Source: Chara braunii (Eukaryota; Streptophyta; Charophyceae; Charales; Characeae). Taken from it: a DNA stretch of 32,604 nucleotides. The stretch covers positions 883,555-916,158 of the forward strand of contig BFEA01000600.1 of NCBI GenBank assembly GCA_003427395.1, read 5' to 3'. Position numbers and translations under genes: made by a program. Positions 1-10,382 of this stretch are shown piece after piece (the first letter of the stretch is position 1; each line of letters begins with the position of its first letter). The notes beneath the pieces are model-generated. The model searched no databases. It worked only from the letters and a program-made list of their open reading frames with translations, and was not told the DNA's origin.

Positions 1-216
1 TTTTTTTTTTTTTTTTTTTTTTTTTTTTGTGGTCCGCGTTCGGTTTGAACGGTCGAACGCCTTCCGAATGGGTCCCGTACGTTCGGGCGTTCGGGTTCGG
101 CCGTTCGGCCCGTCCCAAACGCCGGCAACCCTGTATATATATATATATATTTATTTTTTTTTCGGGGCCTTTTAATATTTGTGTTTAAACGTGTGTGTGC
201 GTGTGTGTGTGTGTGC

Positions 217-267
<51 letters not shown>

Positions 268-313
268 TGTGTGTGTGGGAGAGAGATAAAGAGAGAGAGA
301 AAGAACAGTTGTG

Positions 314-348
<35 letters not shown>

Positions 349-424
349 GTGTATGTGTGTGTGTGTGTGTGCGTGCGCGCGCGTGGTGGGTGGCGTGGGG
401 GTGGGGCGACCCCTCCCCCACCAC

Positions 425-457
<33 letters not shown>

Positions 458-511
458 CAAAAACAAAAAAGGAAAATCGAATGAATCTAACGTTAGAACA
501 TGGAAATATAC

Positions 512-554
<43 letters not shown>

Positions 555-791
555 CCTGTTGGGGATGGGGGGGCGACCTTGTCCCCACTAATCAATACAT
601 CAATCAATCAATCATTCAATCAATCATTCAATCAATCGTTCAATCAATCAACGGAAAAAAAAAAAAAAGCAAAATCTAATGAATTTTCCGCTAGAACATG
701 GAAATATACGATCATACCTATGTGTGTGTGTGTGTGTGCGTCCGTGGGGCCAATCAATCAATCAATCAATCAACGGAAGAAAAAAAAATGC

Positions 792-828
<37 letters not shown>

Positions 829-884
829 ACCTTCACTCGCCCCAACCCCCCACATAAAAATTAGTTTTTTTTATTTTTTTTTTG
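1..884. repeat. Compound microsatellite region with higher-order repetition
   Basis: The stretch is poly-T (1-28), a TTCGG-rich segment (about 35-115), (TA)n (134-151), (GT)n (191-277), GA-rich (278-307), (GT)n (308-385), (AATC)n (425-456), (GT)n (517-552), AATC-rich (588-651), poly-A (656-668), (GT)n (719-738), (AATC)n (751-773) and poly-T (795-824, 867-883). A larger unit repeats about three times: GT tract, G-rich patch, AATC tract, A-rich patch, then a conserved TAGAACATGGAAATATAC segment (at about 494 and 691). Long Cys/Val or His/Thr reading frames here are by-products of the GT repeat. No gene is supported. Confidence 0.93.
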
Positions 885-1843
885 TTTGAGGGGGTGGGGT
901 TGGGGATGCGTCGCCCATGGCGCTTCTCGAGTCCCGAACCCCCTTCCCCACTGGCCGCTATGCGGCCGCAAAGGCGCAAAGGCCGCGAGGAGACATCCGC
1001 GGGGTCGAGGCCTAGGTAGCGGCCGTGGACTTGCCCGCGGATGGCGGCCGCCGAGGGGGACTCATAGTCTCTGGTATTAGAGTTGGAGTTGCGCAATGGG
1101 AGAACGATTTCGAAGTGATGATGAATACTTTCGCGTTTCAGCGGAAGATACATTCTCATTTCGGCCGGGAAATAATAGGAGTGCATTGAGAGGCAGAAAA
1201 AGGGGGTATACTCACCTGGAGAGCTTCTAATACGTGAGGACCGAGTGTCGAGCACGGGGTTTTTGTCTGGCACCGATTTTGGTCGATGCGATGTATCTTC
1301 CCACTTTCCAGGGAAGATCCACTCTCGCTTAGCACGGGTGACGAATGGTGGAGGTTGGCATATGCCTGCCCGCACTCAAACTTGTTTCTTACACCTGCTA
1401 TCATGGTTCTTGTTGAGTATAGTCGGAGGGGAGAGGCAAGAAGGGAATTGGCCGCGGAGCCCAAATACTTGCCTACCAGTGAAAACACCGCTCACCCTAA
1501 CGGGCAGGAGCAGCGGAGAGCGGAGCAACGAGGCTGTATGTTGGACGCTCTATTTAATTGAGGAGCGCACTACTCACCCTGCTGGTAGTAGTAACGAGGG
1601 GCAGATTGTGACGCAGAGACCTTTCTGCTGAGCTACAATGCAGCCATCCTGCTATGTCGCAGGCAGCCTTTTGACAGGTGCACTGCTTAGATAACGAGCG
1701 TATGTACTCAAGCGTGGCCAGCTGCGTAGCCAGTTGAGCGAAAGGGTTGTAAGTTGGGTTGCAAAGTTGCAGGTTTATCCAACTGTTGGTAAGGTGGTTG
1801 TCCTGCTAACTGGAGGAGTAAGGGGTAAAGCCGGATAAGCGAA
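885..1843. other. Flanking sequence, no recognisable gene
   Basis: Both strands contain only short frames with no motif I recognise. Several minus-strand positions look like 5' splice donors (for example CAG/GTGAGTAT reading leftward near 1216), so part of an unrecognised spliced gene cannot be excluded. I see no protein domain, tRNA or mobile element end in this stretch. Confidence 0.4.
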
Positions 1844-2461
1844 GTGGTTAAGTTTTCTTCTTTAAAGAAGGTCATCACTGCGGATTGTGAGGTCATCAGG
1901 GCGTTGTTGGGGCAGAAACCCTTACAAGGGTATCTGCCGGCGTTTTGACGGCTCGCGGGAAGGCGTCGTTCTATCCGTAAGCTGACGGGGCGTCGGAAGA
2001 TAAAGTAAAGATAATCCGCCACGGCACGGCAAAAAATTTCATGGGTATCCCAACCCCCTGTACATATTTACATTTCTTTTCTTATCGGGTATTGACCCCG
2101 CATCTGTCTTTTCACAATCTGTTACTCAGACTCTAGGGTTGGACACTCAAGTGGTTGTAGATAGGGCAGTTGACGCTACAAAGACATATCGCGACGAAAA
2201 CTACTAAAGGAAGGAAGCCGCAACGACAGGGACGTCGGGGCTACCATTCCCCTTCGCCCCCACTATCGAAGCAATGTGCGGCGACCTAAACAAAAGGTCG
2301 CCACGCGGCCCATCGGCCGCGCAATTCAGGGTCCATCGAAGGAAAAAGACCAACGTTAGAAATGCTTGAAGCACGACTGCAAAGGGGACGCTCGGATTAA
2401 AGGCCTATATGAAGGGGTTATTAAAGAGGACCTACCTTACCACAATTCCTATAAGACTCAG
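1844..2461. repeat. Tandem duplication spanning the retrotransposon left junction, copy 1
   Basis: This copy holds 61 bp of flank (1844-1904), starting GTGGTTAAG and containing the palindrome CTTCTTTAAAGAAG, followed by about 557 bp of LTR start. The LTR terminus here reads TGTTGG (1905) instead of TGTCGG. It lacks 11 bp (GTAAGCGAGTA) that are present in copy 2 and in the 3' LTR, so this is the derived copy. Because it contains flank plus LTR, the duplication most likely arose after insertion. Confidence 0.85.
2278..2325. other. Double hairpin, duplicated LTR-start copy
   Basis: Two adjacent inverted repeats, GGCGACC...GGTCGCC and GCGGCC-CATC-GGCCGC, are the counterpart of 2907-2951. A change after GGTCGCC removes the two outer base pairs kept in the other copies. 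Confidence 0.7.
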
Positions 2462-2518
2462 GTGGTTAAGTTTTCTTCTTTAAAGAAGGTCATCACTGCG
2501 GATTGTGAGGTCATCAGG

Positions 2519-2522
2519 GCGT
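2519..2522. repeat. Left target-site duplication, GCGT
   Basis: GCGT directly precedes the LTR start TGTCGG, and the same four bases directly follow the 3' LTR end at 26613-26616. Four to six bp is the usual size for Ty3/gypsy integration. A four-base match alone could be chance (1 in 256). Confidence 0.55.
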
Positions 2523-2906
2523 TGTCGGGGCAGAAACCCTTACAAGGGTATCTGCCGGCGTTTTGACGGCTCGCGGGAAGGCGCCGTTCTATCCGTAAGC
2601 TGACGGGGCGTCGGTAAGCGAGTAAAAGATAAAGTAAAGATAATCCGCCACGGCGCGGCAAAAAATTTCATGGGTATCCCAACCCCCTGTACATATTTAC
2701 ATTTCTTTTCTTATCGGGTATTGACCCCGCGTCTGTCTTTTCAAAATTTGTTACTCAGACTCTAGGGTTAGACAGTCAAGTGGTTGTAGATAGGGCAGTT
2801 GACGCTACAAAGACATATCGCGACGAAAACTACTAAAGGAAGGAAGCCGCAACGACAGGGACGTCGGGGTTACCATTCCCCTTCGCCCCCACCATTGAAG
2901 CAATGT

Positions 2907-2951
2907 GCGGCGACCTAAACAAAAGGTCGCCGCGCGGCCCATCGGCCGCGC
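2907..2951. other. Double hairpin near the 5' LTR start
   Basis: GCGGCGACC (2907-2915) pairs perfectly with GGTCGCCGC (2925-2933) across a TAAACAAAA loop. It is followed by GCGCGGCC (2932-2939) pairing with GGCCGCGC (2944-2951) across CATC. The 3' LTR carries the same structure with a compensated G-C to A-T change in the first stem. Confidence 0.85.
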
Positions 2952-3090
2952 AATTCAGGGTCCATCGAAGGAAAAAGACCAACGTTAGAAATGCTTGAAG
3001 CACGACTGCAAAGGGGACGCTCGAATTAAAGGCCTATATGAAGGGGTTATTAAAGAGGACCTACCTTACCACAATTCCTATAAGACTCAG

Positions 3091-5212
3091 CCCTGCTCCT
3101 ACGCCATGTGTGTGCGTCATGCTTAGCTAGGCTAAGCGGGTGTCCAAGTAATATGACAGGAAACCACGAAGGTAGGCGCATCGGGATCAATCATTTCCCA
3201 ACGTTTCTACCACTAGGACAATGCGCGACAACCTAAAAGGAATCGGCTGCGCGATTCAGAGCCTGATAGTTGAAAACGAACGCTTCGGACAATGGCTCGG
3301 AATGGTGCGATGAAGGGGAAAGCTAAGGGCTGAAGTTAAAAATTTATCTAGGAAAAACTACCGGTAAAAGCCTAACCTCGCGCTTGCGTCATACGTACTC
3401 ACCCTACTACCCGGTTGGGCTAGTCAAGTAGTGTGGCGACGTAAGGAGAAGCCGCAGGTAAGAGGAAAATGGGAGCACGAGGAAAAGGCGAAGCGAAAAT
3501 GCAGGCGGGGCACCTCGCTTATTACTTCAGATACCGGTAGAGCCCCTCCATATATCGTGGTAGGAGCTAGCCCAGTAGGTTTAAAGGTAGGATGGCAAGT
3601 AGGAGACATATGGATCGATTCCCACCGCCTCCGACCGCCGGGCTAGCTCCCTTTTTCTTTTGAGTAGGACCACGGAGTACGAGGGGGTGACACCTTGACA
3701 GTAATGGCGGAGCACCGCGCCTGCCAAGACAAATATCGGCAGCGCTCCCCCTTACACCATGGCAAGGCCTAGCCCGATAGGTTTCAGGGGCGGATTGATA
3801 CACGCCTGGCGCATGGATCGAGCCCACTCGCGCCCGAACCAGTGGACTAACATCTTTTCTTTGCACAGAGGCAGGGCGCAACGCGAGTTCACCTGGCAAA
3901 GGCGAGCATTGAATCCGCCGCACGATCTAGGGAATCCCGCGGCCAAGGCTCTCCGCGCGACTTGAACTTCCGCAATACTGAACGACTCCAAAATTTTCCC
4001 TTCGATGTGGATCGCGTGGAAGCAGGGGAGGGTTCGAGCCGTGGCACGCGGAACGAAGGAGAGCGAAAACAAAACTAAGAAGAAAAAGCAATTCAAAATT
4101 TCCTAAATCGTAACCGTGCGACGGGGGTTTGAACCGCGGTCCGTGGGATAGCAAAGGAAAAAGCGCGTTAAAGGAAGAAGATACGAGAAAAGCATAAACT
4201 AAAACGACAAAAAGAAAAACAAAAAGAAAATAGACAAACTAAGAAATACCAGATGGCGTGTGGGAAAATGACGCGCAGAACTTTGACTCAGCAGGGCTGC
4301 AACAGGACCCGTTTTAATCGGATCTCTGTTTGTTTTTTTCTATTATTTTCGTTGTTAATCATTCGCGTTTTCCTATGGCCGCCCATATCGGTTGGAGTGT
4401 ATGTCCCCGTGTTCTAGCAGAAGATTTACTCCCCTTTTGCACACTAGGTAGGGTTACGCCCTAAGGAAAAACATGTCCCCACACCCACAGGTTTTCCTGT
4501 GGCTGCTGGTACCACTAAGGCTATGCACCTTCCCGAACCTGCGGAAAGGTTCATTCAGACTTCACAACAGTCTGAAGGAGGGGATGGGGGGTGCATTTTA
4601 CCGTGTCCTAGCAGAAGATTCACTCTCGTCTTGCAAGGGCCACAGTGAAGGCCGTGGCTACGGCTGGGGCAGAAGTGGTCATGATGACCCGTCCCCTTTG
4701 GCCTCAGCTGAGCCATCATGGGCTCCTTGCAGACTCAGCACCCCCAACATTAGATCTTTCTGATCCTGGGGGTGGGGTTGAGTGTCGGGAAAAGACACTA
4801 CCACATGGGAGGGGGGCCAAAAGGAATTATGGTGTGGTTCCCGCCATTGAGATCAGTGAATCTCGTGGTTGGGCATCCCCCAAAGGAATAGGAGGAGGGA
4901 GGCTGAATAGGGAACTAAGTTCAGCCTTTCCCCGACGTACCAGCACTGGGAAAAATAGCTAGGTACGTCAAACTTTAAAAACTCATAATAACTCCTACAA
5001 TAATGGTCAGAAAAATAAAAGAAAAACTGTTTCAGAAATGAGACAGTGTCAGCCATCTCGTGAGAATATCGAGATGACTAATTGAACTAACCTTCAATAG
5101 ATAAAAAACGAGAGAAAGGAGGAATAGTCAAAGTCAGTTGCACTAAGTGTGCGGCTGCGGTGCGACAACGTCACACCGTCGATCTCACAAAAAATCGAGG
5201 GTCCAGGGCCAT
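3091..5212. other. LTR U3-like region, no gene seen
   Basis: The stretch is colinear with about 20018-22137 of the 3' LTR at a few percent divergence. It contains weak internal repeats: the GCTAGCCCAGTAGGTTT region near 3567 resembles CCTAGCCCGATAGGTTT near 3769, and CTAGCAGAAGATT occurs near 4413 and 4608. A degenerate relative of the 2907 hairpin region lies near 3220-3260. The open frames here are short and their differences between LTRs do not look coding. Confidence 0.6.
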
Positions 5213-5304
5213 CTCGAATTATTGCCTAGGGGCTAGAGTGTCGAGGCACACTCTCCACCTCGAATTATTGTCTAAGGGCTAGAGTGTCGAGGCACACTCT
5301 CCAA
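5213..5304 (+). promoter_or_regulatory. Doubled 46-bp element upstream of the LTR TATA box
   Basis: There are two direct copies (5213-5258, 5259-5304) starting CTCGAATTATTG. Each contains the inverted repeat GAGTGT-CGAGGC-ACACTC. Their position immediately upstream of a TATA box is typical of enhancer repeats in LTR U3 regions. That role is inferred from position. Confidence 0.65.
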
Positions 5305-5310
5305 CTCGAC

Positions 5311-5318
5311 TATAAAAA
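5311..5318 (+). promoter_or_regulatory. LTR promoter TATA box (TATAAAAA), 5' LTR
   Basis: TATAAAAA follows the doubled element. Initiation would be expected about 30 bp downstream, near 5340, which would mark the U3/R boundary. If this promoter makes the genomic RNA, the leader to the gag ATG at 10703 is over 5 kb as assembled, or about 4.7 kb without the 692-bp duplication. Confidence 0.6.
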
Positions 5319-5339
5319 CAGGCAATGCCCAGAAGTTGC

Positions 5340-6785
5340 CACACAAGGAGCACGTGCCGTAGGAGTGGTCGCACACTCTAAGGCATTTGTGAGTTGCAGG
5401 AGTGCTTAGGGAGTGCTGCTGGGAATCTACTAGAGGAGTTGTTGGAGCCAAGAGAAGGAGGAGGAGCCACCATAGCCACAAGGTGAAGGCACCTTGCTAC
5501 CACCTTGAGGCTGGTACCGGACCTGCGACACATGTGCTAGGGGCCACTCCGTTGGAGCGGGAACTCACCTCCAAGACTCAAGGGAGCGGCGTTTTGGACT
5601 TAGCTTCGGCCGAGGGTCGGATTTTATTATTTTTAAGCTTGGACGTGGCCGACGTGAGAGAGCATGCTACCGGAGTAATCAAGCGGCAAGACTACGTCCA
5701 CATGCGGAGGAGCGTTACCAGCCTTGTCGTACGTGGGCGTCGAGATAATTTTGTGAGAGTGTCGTGGGACCGCCGTTGGGCCTGGTTTTTGACACTGAGG
5801 CGGTGTCTTTTATTTTGGAAGCGAGGATCTCGGGTTGCGGCGCGACGAGGCGACGATATCGCTTATCCGCTTGTTGGCGGTTCAAGGCGGTAGCACCAAT
5901 TAATTTTGTGTGGCATTCCAAGTGTGTCGTCGTGGTCCGAAGGAGGTGCCGATTGCGGCACATGCTCAAGGCAAACGCCGGTGCAAACTTGTGGCGGTAC
6001 GACACAAGGGGAATTTTTTTGTAACAAGAACGGCGCAAGTCCTTGACGTTTTGGCATTGTGGAACCCTTGGTGTCGGTCCTTGACACTATTGGGACCATT
6101 CGGGACTGCGCCACATCGACGGTCCTATTGATTGGACCTTAAACACCTTGACGCCAAGGGATTTATTTTGGAGTGCGTCGGCAACTTCCATTGCTTTGGG
6201 CCCGGCGGGACCAATTTAGAACCGAGGTGCCACTCATCACTTGTGGGAGTTACCAGAGCAAGCAAATACCACTCAATAATTATTGAGCTTCACGGCGCTG
6301 ATGATTTTCTATTCAAAACATTTTGGAGCGTGGTTGATATTCAAGATTCAACTTGGCTTTCTTGGGTGAGCCGGTCGGCATCAGCGACACTTCACTCAAG
6401 GTCAGTTAATGACTCAGACCCATCACTCCCCACGTTAAACCACACTTTTGCTTGCCTTATTTCTATTTCCTTGAATATTCAGTTGAAAGAAAAAAAGGTT
6501 GGTTTGTGTAAGCTCAAACGTGAAAAAGGAAGTGTTACCCTTGTAATATGTCTTGACTTTGTACTTTTGTTGCAGGCATGTGAGCAAAAGCTTTGTATGT
6601 CCAACGAGGACTGGGGTCTTGCGGATGAGACGCTCCGCCTATGAAAGACTCAAATATTCTTTTTTTTTTTTTTTTTTTTTTATTGGTTCATAAGATCCTT
6701 GGTCGATCGAGGCTCACAAGGGAGGGATCTTGTCATTGATTTTGTCTTCCTTTGTTCGGTTAGGCGATCTACGCATTAGGAATTC
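5340..6785. other. LTR interior without a recognised gene; possible intron 6508-6575
   Basis: Plus-strand frames at about 5402-5893 and 6132-6644 lack good ATG starts and any motif I know. A plausible 68-bp intron runs from GTAAGC at 6508 to TTTTGTTGCAG at 6575, with a T-rich tract before the acceptor. Poly-T occupies about 6659-6680. The identical intron-like segment in the 3' LTR is 23433-23500. Confidence 0.4.
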
Positions 6786-7082
6786 AACGATGTGGGCCGT
6801 CCATTACATTACTATGAAGCAACCCTCACCTATTACCCGCGACAAGAATTGTAGGACGCGGCGAAACGGGTCGACAAGGCTCCACTGTTTTACTCCTTTT
6901 GCCTTCTTTTCTGAACTATCCGGCGCTTAGGAAATAACTCCGATTAGCATGCACTTAGCAGCCTCGTCTGGCTTGAGGAGCACCACGGAAGGATGGGTAG
7001 CTTCCAACTCCTCTAGGCCTTGTGGAACTAAGTAGTGATAGAAATCGCCCTACATTTAGCCTGCACATGCTTGACGTCGCTC

Positions 7083-7090
7083 TATATAAG
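7083..7090 (+). promoter_or_regulatory. Second LTR TATA box (TATATAAG), segment A
   Basis: TATATAAG is followed by a CA-rich candidate start region (TTCACTTCACTACAAGG) about 25-40 bp downstream and by the ORF ATG at 7241. It is conserved unchanged in the diverged segment B (7775-7782). Confidence 0.6.
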
Positions 7091-7240
7091 TAGCCTAGCT
7101 TCTCGTATACTTCACTTCACTACAAGGTTTTTGCATCGCCGGTTCCTTTTCTAAGAGGACGACGGAAGTTGGTTCGTCGTGGCCTGCATCGCCTATCGTG
7201 CCGAACTTTGGCAAAGGGAGTGAGGCGGCCAGTCGGAGAA

Positions 7241-7477
7241 ATGGGGGCGCGGGTAGCAGACAACACAGGCGCCGCAAGCGGTGCCGCCTCGAGCAGTTCG
7301 AGACGAAGGGTCGCGACAGTCGCCACCATTATGCTGTTTCCAAGCAAGACGGAGGCAAGGGCGTCTGCTGTAGCCGTGGGAGGATTTAGGCAAGGATGGG
7401 CGAGAGTCGGCCGCATGGTCTTCGATCCCGCGGACGTCTTCCCGACCGAGGTGGAGCTTAGGGAAGACCAAGGGACC
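7241..7477 (+). pseudogene. LTR ORF1, partial copy cut off at the N
   Basis: These are the first 79 codons of the LTR-encoded ORF described at 7933-8505, interrupted by the N at 7478 where the duplicated segment begins. Compared with segment B it has four base differences, three synonymous and one Gly/Arg. The truncation is probably an assembly effect and not biological. Confidence 0.6.
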
Positions 7478-7774
7478 NAACGATGTGGGTCGTCCGTTAC
7501 ATTACTATGAAGCGACCCTCATGTATTACCCGCGACAAGAATTGTAGGACGCGGCGAAACGGGTCGGCAAGGCTCCACTGTTTTACCTCTTTTGCCTTCT
7601 TTTCTGAACTATCCGGCGCTTAGGAATAGCTCCGATAAGCATGCACCTAGCAACCTCGTCTGGCTTGAGGAGCACCACTGAAGGATGGGTAGCTTCCAAC
7701 TCCTCTGGGCCTTGTGAAACTAAGCAGCGATAGAAATTGCCCTACATTTAGCCTGCACACGCTTGACGTCGCTC

Positions 7775-7782
7775 TATATAAG
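7775..7782 (+). promoter_or_regulatory. Second LTR TATA box (TATATAAG), segment B
   Basis: This is the same motif and distance to the ATG (7933) as in segment A. Sequence around it differs at several positions, but the TATA box and the candidate start region are unchanged. Confidence 0.6.
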
Positions 7783-7932
7783 TAGCACAGCTTCTCGTAT
7801 ACTTCACTTCACTACAAGGTTTTTGCGCCGCCGGTTCCTTTTCTAAGAGGACGACGAAAGTTTGTTCGTTGTGGCCTGCATCCCCTATCGTGCCGAACCT
7901 TGGCAAAGGGAGTGAGGCGGCCAGTCGGAGAA

Positions 7933-8505
7933 ATGGGGGCGCGGGTAGCAGACAACACAGGCGCCGCAAGCGGTGCCGCCTCGAGCAGTTCGCGACGAAG
8001 GGTCGCGACAGTCGCCACCATCATGTTGTTTCCAAGCAAGACGGAGGCAAGGGCGTCTGCTGTAGCCGTGGGACGATTTAGGCAAGGATGGGCGAGAGTC
8101 GGCCGCATGGTCTTCGATCCCGCGGACGTCTTCCCGACCGAGGTGGAGCTTAGGGAAGACCAAGGGACCCTTGATGACCCACCACGGATTTATGCATTTG
8201 TGACAACGGCCATGAAGCTGGTTCTAAGCGTCGGCGTCTGCCCCCTTAGGAAGACGCATTGGTTCGACGTCGGGGTCGTCTACGACGTCGTGAACGAGTC
8301 TATCCACCGCAAGTTCGAGGACGAGATCATGTGGTTGTCCCTACGCATTATGCGGAACCACCACGCTCGGCAGGGGTCATTCATATACATCGAGCATTAT
8401 GATCGCGTGGGACTGTATGATGTCGGATTCCGTGTCGCGGAGAGATGTGACGATGAGGCCCTCCAGCGGCAGGAGGAGAATTTGTTAAAACTCTTTCGTA
8501 TTTGA
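7933..8505 (+). CDS. LTR-encoded protein ORF1 (unknown function), 5' LTR
   Basis: This is a 190-residue ORF inside the LTR in sense orientation, which I do not recognise. The ATG sits in a strong context (G at -3, G at +4), about 150 bp after a TATA box. Residues about 8-30 are rich in Ala, Ser and Arg. The rest is a mixed, globular-looking sequence with FDPADVFPTEVELRE (about 64-78) and HWFDVGVVYDVV (about 111-122). No signal peptide or membrane segment is evident. Over the first 79 codons, two diverged copies differ at four bases, three of them synonymous, while the 455 bp upstream differ at about 29 positions including indels. That contrast suggests selection on a protein. ORF2 starts 23 bp downstream in another frame; the two may once have been one product. 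Confidence 0.55.
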   Translation: MGARVADNTGAASGAASSSSRRRVATVATIMLFPSKTEARASAVAVGRFRQGWARVGRMVFDPADVFPTEVELREDQGTLDDPPRIYAFVTTAMKLVLSVGVCPLRKTHWFDVGVVYDVVNESIHRKFEDEIMWLSLRIMRNHHARQGSFIYIEHYDRVGLYDVGFRVAERCDDEALQRQEENLLKLFRI

Positions 8506-8527
8506 TGATGGCGCTTTGTGATGCAGG

Positions 8528-9079
8528 ATGGCTGGAGCTCGGCGCGACCTGACAATCCCCTGGTATCTCCTGATTCGAGATACAAATGATGCAGACCGCA
8601 TCGCCTGGGCGGAGAGGATGTCGATGGTGTTCGATGGGACTCCGACTCGATGGCTCGGCTTTGTCTGAATCGTCAACGACGGACGTGGGTTTCTTCTGGA
8701 AGAGCGATTGGAGATTCGACCGAACGTGATTCGGCGTCCAAATGAGTTGCAGGGGCATACATTGTATTTTCATCGTGTCTCGAACATGGAGCTTGTCTCT
8801 CGAGTCACCGCTGGAGTACTCTTCAGACGATCCGGAGCGCGAATGGTTTTCCTTTGGCTCCGAGACACTTCCGCCCGACACCTTAAGCGCCTCGGTGTAC
8901 CTTTCTGGTCCGTCCTGTTAACATTGGCGCGACGAATGGCAAGACTCTACAGCACGAGCGAACTACGACTACGATGGCAAGGGCGAGTGCGGAGGATGGC
9001 GATTAACGAGGCGTTCATCCGGCGGCATACCCGGCTAGACAGACGCGCTCGGGCGACTCACACGCTTTACGACCGCTAG
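8528..9079 (+). pseudogene. LTR ORF2 (unknown function) with one internal stop, 5' LTR
   Basis: The ATG at 8528 has a strong context (A at -3, G at +4) and lies 3 nt after an AG that could serve as splice acceptor (GTGATGCAG). The frame runs 183 codons to 9079 and is broken once by TGA at 8666-8668. A CGA-to-TGA change would explain the break. The C-terminal half is Arg-rich (about one residue in five), which would suit nucleic-acid binding, but this is inference. No known domain is recognised. It shares strand and spacing with ORF1 and may be its continuation through splicing or an old frameshift. Confidence 0.42.
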
Positions 9080-10380
9080 GAGTCGTCCACCCTCTATAGG
9101 TCCCTCTAGAGAGAGCCGTCCAGCGGAGGGTAGCGAGTTAGACTCCTACGATCGGACCATCAGGCTCCGCCCTCGAGAGGGCTAAAACATGATAAAACTC
9201 AGTAGTGCCGACCAGGNAAACATGGTCAGCCCGCCCCTATGATTATCANTTTCCCTCGACAAATTTCGCAGGTATTATGATGAGGGGCGAAGGCGNCTTA
9301 TAAATTTTATTCCTTTCCTTTGTATGTATTTAAGATTGATGGTCGTTCGCAGTTAGGCGATAGCCTCTGTACTAGGAGGGACGCAAGTGGTTTGGATAGC
9401 GGGAAGTCACATGAAAAATAATAGAGAGTGTCTTGGGGCATACCGCTACAACGGGGAGTTGCTTTTGCAAAATTGATTCAGTAAATTTCTGCCTCTGCAA
9501 ATTGTGGCCGTCTACGATATCAAGGAGGTGATCCTCTTGTTAGTTTTAACGTGTATCACTTGTGGAACGCTCTTGAAAACTTTCCTTTCAATTTTATGAG
9601 ATAGTGAAGACAAAGGCATGTTCCCTGTCATCGAATCTCTCATGCTTGCAAAAGATTGTTGTTTTCCGCCTTTTGGGANGGTTCGCTACCTGCATGCTGC
9701 ATTTGTATGTCTTCGTTTGCAATCTCTATGTGCCTTGGTTGTCATGTATGTGCTTTCTGGTAACGACTTCAAAAATGTTTGGTTGTAACGCTCTCGTGTC
9801 TTAATGCGACATCTATGCGTGACTCGGTTACTATTTTCGTGTGGTCGTTGGCAACGTCTATTTATGTGTTGATTATTTACGTTCATATGTTTGATTCCGA
9901 CGTCTGAATGTCTCATGCAACCCATATGTGTATTTCCTGCTGCAATAACACTGTCTTCCGGAAAGTGTCTGTATGAAAGACTAGGAGTGACTTCGATGGG
10001 ACCATTCTATATTCACCTATAAGAATTGTCTGTACTACGGCGAATCGAGCAAAACGCCCCTGGCTGGTCTACCTCTGCGATTGCATGTAAAAACGTTCGT
10101 ATGTAGATCAGTAGCTCGATAGGGATACGCCTCTGAAGATGGTGACAGCTCCTCAGGGAAGACGAGTTGTGCCTCGCGGGACCCTGACCTGTCGTAGGGG
10201 AACGCGAGAAGTACGACTGGCGCACCCGGCTGGAGCGGCAAAACCCCGTCGTTCACCTCGATGAATTTTTGGGGAAGCATTCCGACTCTAAAAATAAAAG
10301 TATCAAACTCTTGCGTGATGCGGCCGAGAGGTCCCCCTTTATGCGCTCCGATGCGAAGGGGGGGCCGTTTGCGTTCGACA
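9080..10380. other. LTR 3' portion, no gene seen
   Basis: N's are present at 9217, 9250, 9296 and 9679. A short inverted repeat GCCCTC-GA-GAGGGC lies near 9171. From 9437 the sequence again differs from the 3' LTR by small changes. The last ~340 bp (from about 10038) is the part shared with the diverged LTR fragment at 30295-30611, so it is the most conserved LTR segment between families. The polyadenylation site cannot be placed by eye. Confidence 0.6.
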
Positions 10381-10382
10381 GG

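Larger units (their letters stand above)
2462..3090. repeat. Tandem duplication spanning the retrotransposon left junction, copy 2
   Basis: This is the same unit as 1844-2461, nearly identical, with the 11-bp segment retained. It ends at the same point (GACTCAG) where copy 1 joins copy 2, after which the LTR continues without interruption. The 61-bp flank (2462-2522) precedes the intact LTR terminus TGTCGG at 2523. Confidence 0.85.
6786..8169. repeat. 692-bp tandem duplication joined at an N (7478)
   Basis: Segment A (6786-7477) is repeated as segment B (7479-8169) with a single N between them. A is identical to the 3' LTR (23711-24402), whereas B carries about 33 differences. The layout is what an assembler leaves when two overlapping contig ends from diverged copies are placed side by side. 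A real duplication is possible but less likely. Confidence 0.85.
2523..10380 (+). repeat. 5' LTR, about 7.86 kb as assembled
   Basis: It begins TGTCGGGGCAG and ends GTTCGACA, and is colinear with 19450-26612. It is about 0.7 kb longer than the 3' LTR because of the duplication at 6786-8169. It differs from the 3' LTR by a few percent up to about 5094 and again from about 9437. Between these points the two are identical apart from the duplication, including N's at 9217, 9250 and 9296. A further N at 9679 is resolved as C in the 3' LTR. Confidence 0.92.

Noticed and set aside
181-857. Long Cys/Val and His/Thr reading frames
   Set aside because: They are translations of GT and AATC microsatellites, not genes.
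1190-1631. Minus-strand exon series suggested by three CTCACC donors
   Set aside because: No matching acceptors or protein similarity could be recognised; donor-like words alone are weak.
4000-4150. B-box-like GGTTCGAGCC and GGTTTGAACC in the LTR
   Set aside because: No A box at the right distance and no tRNA fold.
5402-5893. 163-residue frame after the LTR TATA box (and copy at 22327-22818)
   Set aside because: It starts at a non-ATG codon, has no recognised motif, and both copies are the same consensus, so there is no conservation evidence.
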